In this document: piece after piece, positions 59,624-64,000 of the stretch
Layout: every line of letters starts with the position of its first letter
How positions within the stretch are numbered: the first letter of the stretch is position 1
Assembly: GCA_904066235.2 (NCBI GenBank)
Contig: CAJFCV020000005.1
Location: forward strand, 2,046,001-2,110,000
Reading direction: 5' to 3'
Source: Bursaphelenchus xylophilus
Lineage: Eukaryota; Nematoda; Chromadorea; Rhabditida; Aphelenchoididae
Length of the DNA stretch: 64,000 bases
Translations under genes and position numbers: made by a program
The notes under the pieces: generated by a model
Database searches by the model: none
Seen by the model: the letters and a program-made list of their open reading frames with translations, nothing else
Told to the model about the DNA's origin: nothing

Positions 59624-62600
59624 TTAGCCTTGTGCTGAACTCATCCAATTCGACGTCCCAAACTGGTTCGGCTGCTGCTGATTGTTCTGGGAATTGACGT
59701 CTTGGCCGAAATTCTGAAAAAAATAAGTCTGTGGAGGGAAAAAATTTCAACCGAAATCACTCTCCGTCTAAAAGGTCTTGAGAATTTCCTGCAATCCTCA
59801 CCGTGCATTTTCTGCAAAAATTGCGTCGCTCGGTAGAAAAACGTGTTCTGCACTGTGCATCAGACCCAAAAAGGCGAGTATGCACAGTGCATTTCCGTTT
59901 CTCGGATTTTTTGTCGAGGAAACAAAATTTCACCCGACTTTACTCTTCGCCGAAAAGGTCTTGAGGGTTTTCTGAGCCCTCGGCTTTTTCTGCAAAAATT
60001 GCGTCGCTCTGTAGACCAAAAAAGGCGAGTTTGCACAGTGCACTTCTTTTTGCCGTAGCGCGGTTCGCTGCCCGAAAGATAATTTTTTGGAGTATGGTAG
60101 AAAAAATGCACGGTTACGGAGTAGCAGAAAATTCTCAAGACACTAGACGGAGTACCTTCAAATAATGTGGTTTCTTGAAAATTTATTGAAAGTTGTGAAG
60201 GACTAGTTACTCTTGAATCACGGGGTTTTTTGCGGGCAGCAAGGAATCCACGGTGATTCTGCGGGCACTTTGGAGAAAGACAAGTTTTGGCTGATTTCCA
60301 AGTGTTTTTGAAACAAAAAATCTTTGGCTGCCCGCAAAATTGCTGCCCACAGACTCGCGATACCCCTACAGTAACTGTCATTTGTCATCACACTCCACCT
60401 CACTCCACTCACCTGTTGTCCCTCGGGTTGCCATCCCGTGCGTGGGTTCCACTTGGCAACGCCTTGATTCGTAGTTAGAGGGGGTTGATTGAACGCCGTC
60501 CCCGGTTCGTGGAGCTGCTGCCCGAATTGTTGTTGGTTTACATTTGGATTGGGGATGTTGGAGCCGAATCCGGGGTTGTTGAAGGACGACGGATTGGAGT
60601 CAATGTTACGTGCCGTGAATGGAATTTGATTCTGGGTGGGGTTGTTAAAGGTGCTCTGAAAATTTCCAATCGTGGGTCAAAGCAAAATTTTTCGTTTTCT
60701 TCATTTTTTTGGGAAAATTACGACTTACTTGTCCTGGATTTTGAATATTTCCCGGATTATTGGGGTTTTGCGAGAAGATCTGGGACGGGCTTGGGGGATT
60801 TTGCTGATTTTGAGGATTGTTATTGTTACTGCCAAACAGAGCCTGGCCCCATTGATCGACGTTGGAACGGAAATCGCTGGCAGCTTCGGCCGAGAAATTC
60901 GCAATTTGACCTGAAAAGTTGAAATTATTTGTTTGAATTTTGGATATCTTTTGGATTTCCAATTGCACAGTGCGGTTTTTCACAAAAAATATTTTCGCAC
61001 GGTGCAGAACGAAGTTTTTTCGCATTGCACCGTGCAAGTCGAAATGTTCACCAAATTTACCGCACTGTGCGAAAAAAAAAACTTTCATTCCGCCGCACTG
61101 TGCACAAACTTTATGCACAGTGCGGTAGAATCAAACTTTTTCATTCTGCCGCACTGTGCGAAAAACTTTTTCGTTCTGCCGCACCGTGCAAATTAAGAAA
61201 AGTTTCTGCACTGTGCGATCGACAATTCATCTCACCTGGAACTTTTTGGACTTGAATCCACTGACTCTCCAGCGCATTTCCAACCCTCTGAGCAGTCGGA
61301 TTTTGCCCAATCGCCTGTCCGATTTGGCCAATTCCCTGGCCAATCTGATTGATTCCACTCTGGAATCCACCTCCGCCACCTCCATTCTGCCCGTTATTGA
61401 ACTGATTCTGATTATTTGGGAACGGATTCTGACCGAATTGACCTGGCTGTTGGCCGAACTGGCCCGGCTGCTGACCGAATTGCCCTTGGTTGTTCAAAGT
61501 TCTCTGCTGATTCTGCTGCGACTGTAATTGCGGGGATTGGGATAATAATTGAGACAAGGGGACATTGGTTGGGAGCTGGGGGTTCTGAAATTGGGCAACG
61601 GGATTGGGAGCGATGCCGTGGAGGCAAGAGGAATGCACAACGAATCAAAGGATAGGGAGTTAGTGGGAAAAGTTGGAAATTCAAAAAAATTATAATTTTA
61701 TCTAATAATTTACAGTCGGAGAAGAGAATGTATCAGATTACAGAATAAACCACCCAGTTATCACCAACCAACGTCACATCACACACAGTAAATTTAAAAA
61801 ATATTATACTAGACGAGTATAATATAAAGTTATATTGCACTTACCTGAGCGGTGTTAAACTGCTGCGCGGCCGCAAAACCTTTCCATTGGGGCACGAAAA
61901 AGTAGAAACAGTCCCTTTGCTTGATGTTCAAGTAGTGCTCACCTCGGATATTGTCGTGCTCAATGGCGTAATGTGGAAGACAAAAGTCGGTGCATTCGGC
62001 GCAACGGAAGTCTGAAATTGGCAAAAATATAATGGTGTGGTATAAAAATGTCATATTCGTCACTTTTTCGCTTTTAAAATATCATTTTAATCGAGAAAAA
62101 CCAAAAAATCAATTGCACGGTGCAATTTTTCGAATCACGTTTTTATTGCACTGCGCGATGAAAAATATTTGATTTTTTACATCGTAGTACTTTTACAGAG
62201 CTATAAAACTATTTTACACTGTTTTAAAATCAATTTTTATACTGCCCCGAGGCGATTTCAAGCACTTTTTTGAGCCGCACAGTGCAGTTTCAGTTTTTGC
62301 CTTTTATTGCACTGTGCAACAGAAAAATTATCACATTTATTGTACAGCCCAACTTTTTACTTGAAGCTTGACAAATTTACACATCTCTAATTTTCACCTT
62401 AAACTGCACCAGAGCAGTTTTGAAATAAAATTATGTGTGCACAGTGCATTTCTAATCAAATTTTTCTGCACCGTGCAGTCGTCCAATCGAAAAAAGTGCT
62501 CAAAAATTGATGAACGCTGACTTACTCTTCTGATTGCCGCCGGTTCTGGACAGCTCAACCCATTTGGCGCCTCTGCATTCAGCAAGTTCCGGTTGGAACG

Positions 62601-63583
62601 CCTGAGAAGAGACCATTGGATTGGAGATTGGTGTGGCGATAAGCGTCCAAGTCTCCTTCCAGCCATTTGTTTGCACCTCTTTCTGTAAAATACGACATTT
62701 TTTATGTATGTTGTTAAGAAAAAGTTTGCGAATTTTGAAAAAAATCGGTAAGTTCAACACAGGGTACCCCAAGTGCGACGCTCAGACTTTGATGAAACTT
62801 GGCACAAATTTAGAATATTTATTTCTAAAATATATGCGAGAATCCTAGCTCGCGCATTGCAGAAACAACCGAAATTTTTAGATCGAAACTTGGCGAAAAT
62901 TTGACACTTTTTGCCGAATTTCGGCACAAAAAGTTTCATGCCTATTTCTACCATAGAGGGTAATCTTTCCACAAAAAATCAATTTTTTCCGCGCGAAACT
63001 AGCAAAGTTATGGCCAAAAAGTGCTGTTTCTCTCTGACCGCTCTCCACGTTTAGTGTGCTCTCTCGGCGGCAAAGATCGTTCAATATCTCGGCGGCGCTT
63101 GCAAAGTGGGAGCTAAAACTTTTAAAGAATTGATACTTAGTTCATGACCGACGTGTGTGCAAAATTTAAAGAAAATCTGAGCGTCGCACTTGGGGGTATT
63201 TCCCTTGCCAATCAAAAATTTTTCCCAAATAAACTTACTGTTGCGCCAATTCTGGCGGCTCGTTGGAACTGTTCGACGGACCGAATATCAGAGAGGTCCA
63301 GGTTCATCAAAAAGCAAATCATCTCGCCGCTATTTCGCACCGAGTTGTCCATGATGGCAATTTTGTTCTAAAATACGGATTTTATTTTCGAAAAATAAAA
63401 AAAATTTTTTTCAATATGACTTACTGTCTTAAAATCCAGTACTGAGACATAGCTCGAAGTAAATGGAGGCGCACCAGTCTGCTCAATTCGGACTTGTTCT
63501 TTTGCCACTTGCATTCTGAACCGATTCGGGGTGTCCGAATTTTTTCGCTCGATTGGCGGAGGTAGCCAGCTCCAGGACAATTG
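59624..63583 (-). CDS. BRICHOS-like domain protein with Gln/Asn/Gly-rich tail (5' end outside window)
   Basis: Eight exons chain in phase: 63583-63425, 63367-63239, 62682-62526, 62011-61845, 61584-61236, 60910-60729, 60655-60413 and 59713-59624, giving 491 residues of the C-terminal part. The first three exons give YVSVLDF, ICFLMNLDLSDI, then SSQAF-PELAECRGAKWVEL. This matches the BRICHOS layout: a hydrophobic strand, a first Cys, a Leu-rich helix and a second Cys ~60 residues later. A Cys-rich segment follows (CAECTDFC, DCFYFFVPQW). The last ~290 residues are low complexity with three QPGQFGQ-type repeats, a GGGGGG run and INQIGQGIGQIGQAIGQ. BRICHOS proteins are typically type II membrane or secreted and act as intramolecular chaperones. 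The membrane anchor should lie upstream, off the window. The domain call is by pattern, not by search. Confidence 0.65.
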
Positions 63584-63850
63584 CTGAAAAAATAGATTTC
63601 AATATTACGCATCGATTTTTCATTTTTTCATATCAATTTACGGACCAGTCAAAAAAAATATTTTTTTGTCTGCACAGTGCGAAAAAATTATTTTCGAAAA
63701 TTCTTCGCAAAGAATGTCGTTTTGACAGTTATTTTTACTTTCACTGAACGCTAGTATTGCATGTTTTCTAATGGCTCAAAAATATGAGAAAAAACTGTCA
63801 TCGGTGAGGTATTTTATGACAATTCGTTTTTTGCCGCACAGTGCAAAAAA
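59800..63850. repeat. Dispersed GCACNGTGC palindromes in the BRICHOS-like gene
   Basis: At least 20 copies of GCACAGTGC, GCACTGTGC, GCACGGTGC or GCACCGTGC fall in introns and the 3' flank, for example near 59850, 59881, 60033, 60965, 61062, 61093, 61114, 61151, 61180, 61207, 62113, 62277, 62309, 62439, 62468, 63670 and 63835. The densest run (60960-61215) is a loose tandem array of ~48-bp units with TTCTGCCGCACTGTGCGAAA. None is in an exon that I call. Confidence 0.75.
62760..63214. mobile_element. REP-A copy in an intron of the BRICHOS-like gene
   Basis: CAGGGTACCCCAAGTGCGAC at the left and GTCGCACTTGGGGGTATTTC plus CCTTG at the right bound the full family core. It occupies most of the intron between 63239 and 62682. 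A clear 3-bp duplication is not visible here. Confidence 0.75.
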
Positions 63851-64000
63851 TTTTGTTATGCTAAGAAATCTATAAAATACGTCATTATGAATGGTAATTT
63901 TGATCTGATAGAAATGCAATTCATCCAAATTTTTGTATTCGCTTCAAAAAATCCAGAAAATCCGTCATCTATGACGTCTTTTACTACTCTTTTTGTTTCA
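63584..64000. other. Intron of the BRICHOS-like gene running off the window
   Basis: The acceptor TTTTTTCAG at 63584-63592 shows that a further upstream exon exists. No exon signal is visible up to 64000; the stretch contains two GCACAGTGC motifs and AT-rich sequence. Confidence 0.5.

Noticed and set aside
61156..61527. Plus-strand 123-residue Leu/Ile-rich frame
   Set aside because: It is the antisense shadow of the Gln/Asn-rich exon of the BRICHOS-like gene.

Overview
The window looks like nuclear DNA from a nematode. Introns are short to medium, AT-rich and end in TTTCAG. One gene encodes an Argonaute whose sequence pattern fits the worm-specific WAGO branch. The gene-free DNA is packed with foldback (inverted-repeat) elements. 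I cannot name the species. No prokaryotic features, rRNA or CRISPR array are present.

Layout. (1) 55-3149, minus: the 5' part of a single-pass membrane protein that runs into a kinase N-lobe; its 3' end lies beyond the left edge. (2) 3150-6972: repeats, then a gene-free region ahead of (3) 6973-13843, plus: an 8-exon Argonaute of 938 residues with two of the three slicer residues replaced and a decayed mariner transposon in its last intron. (4) 13844-29274: about 15 kb without a convincing gene, holding hAT-type MITEs with exact 8-bp target duplications, many copies of a ~450-bp foldback element (called REP-A here), a long palindrome and a tandem array. (5) 29275-34971, plus: phospholipase C-delta with all six catalytic residues I checked. 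(6) 35261-41183, plus: a large, mostly disordered protein of unknown function whose long central exon carries two MITE insertions. Removing each element plus one target-site copy restores an open frame. (7) 41717-42369, minus: a small secreted protein. (8) 43706-45992, minus: a two-PDZ-domain protein. (9) 46000-59600: mostly repeats, with one plausible terminal exon, a set of duplicated exon-like modules, and a ~5.4-kb TIR-bounded composite containing a ~2.6-kb palindrome with 162-bp minisatellites. (10) 59624-63583, minus: a protein with a BRICHOS-like domain and a Gln/Asn/Gly-rich tail; its 5' end lies beyond the right edge.

Gene models were built by hand from splice signals. For every multi-exon model, the exon lengths and phases chain without a stop, which is the main support for the coordinates. 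The genes do not form one pathway. The themes across the window are foldback DNA (a possible source of double-stranded RNA) next to a small-RNA Argonaute, and several short motifs repeated in introns that no gene explains.
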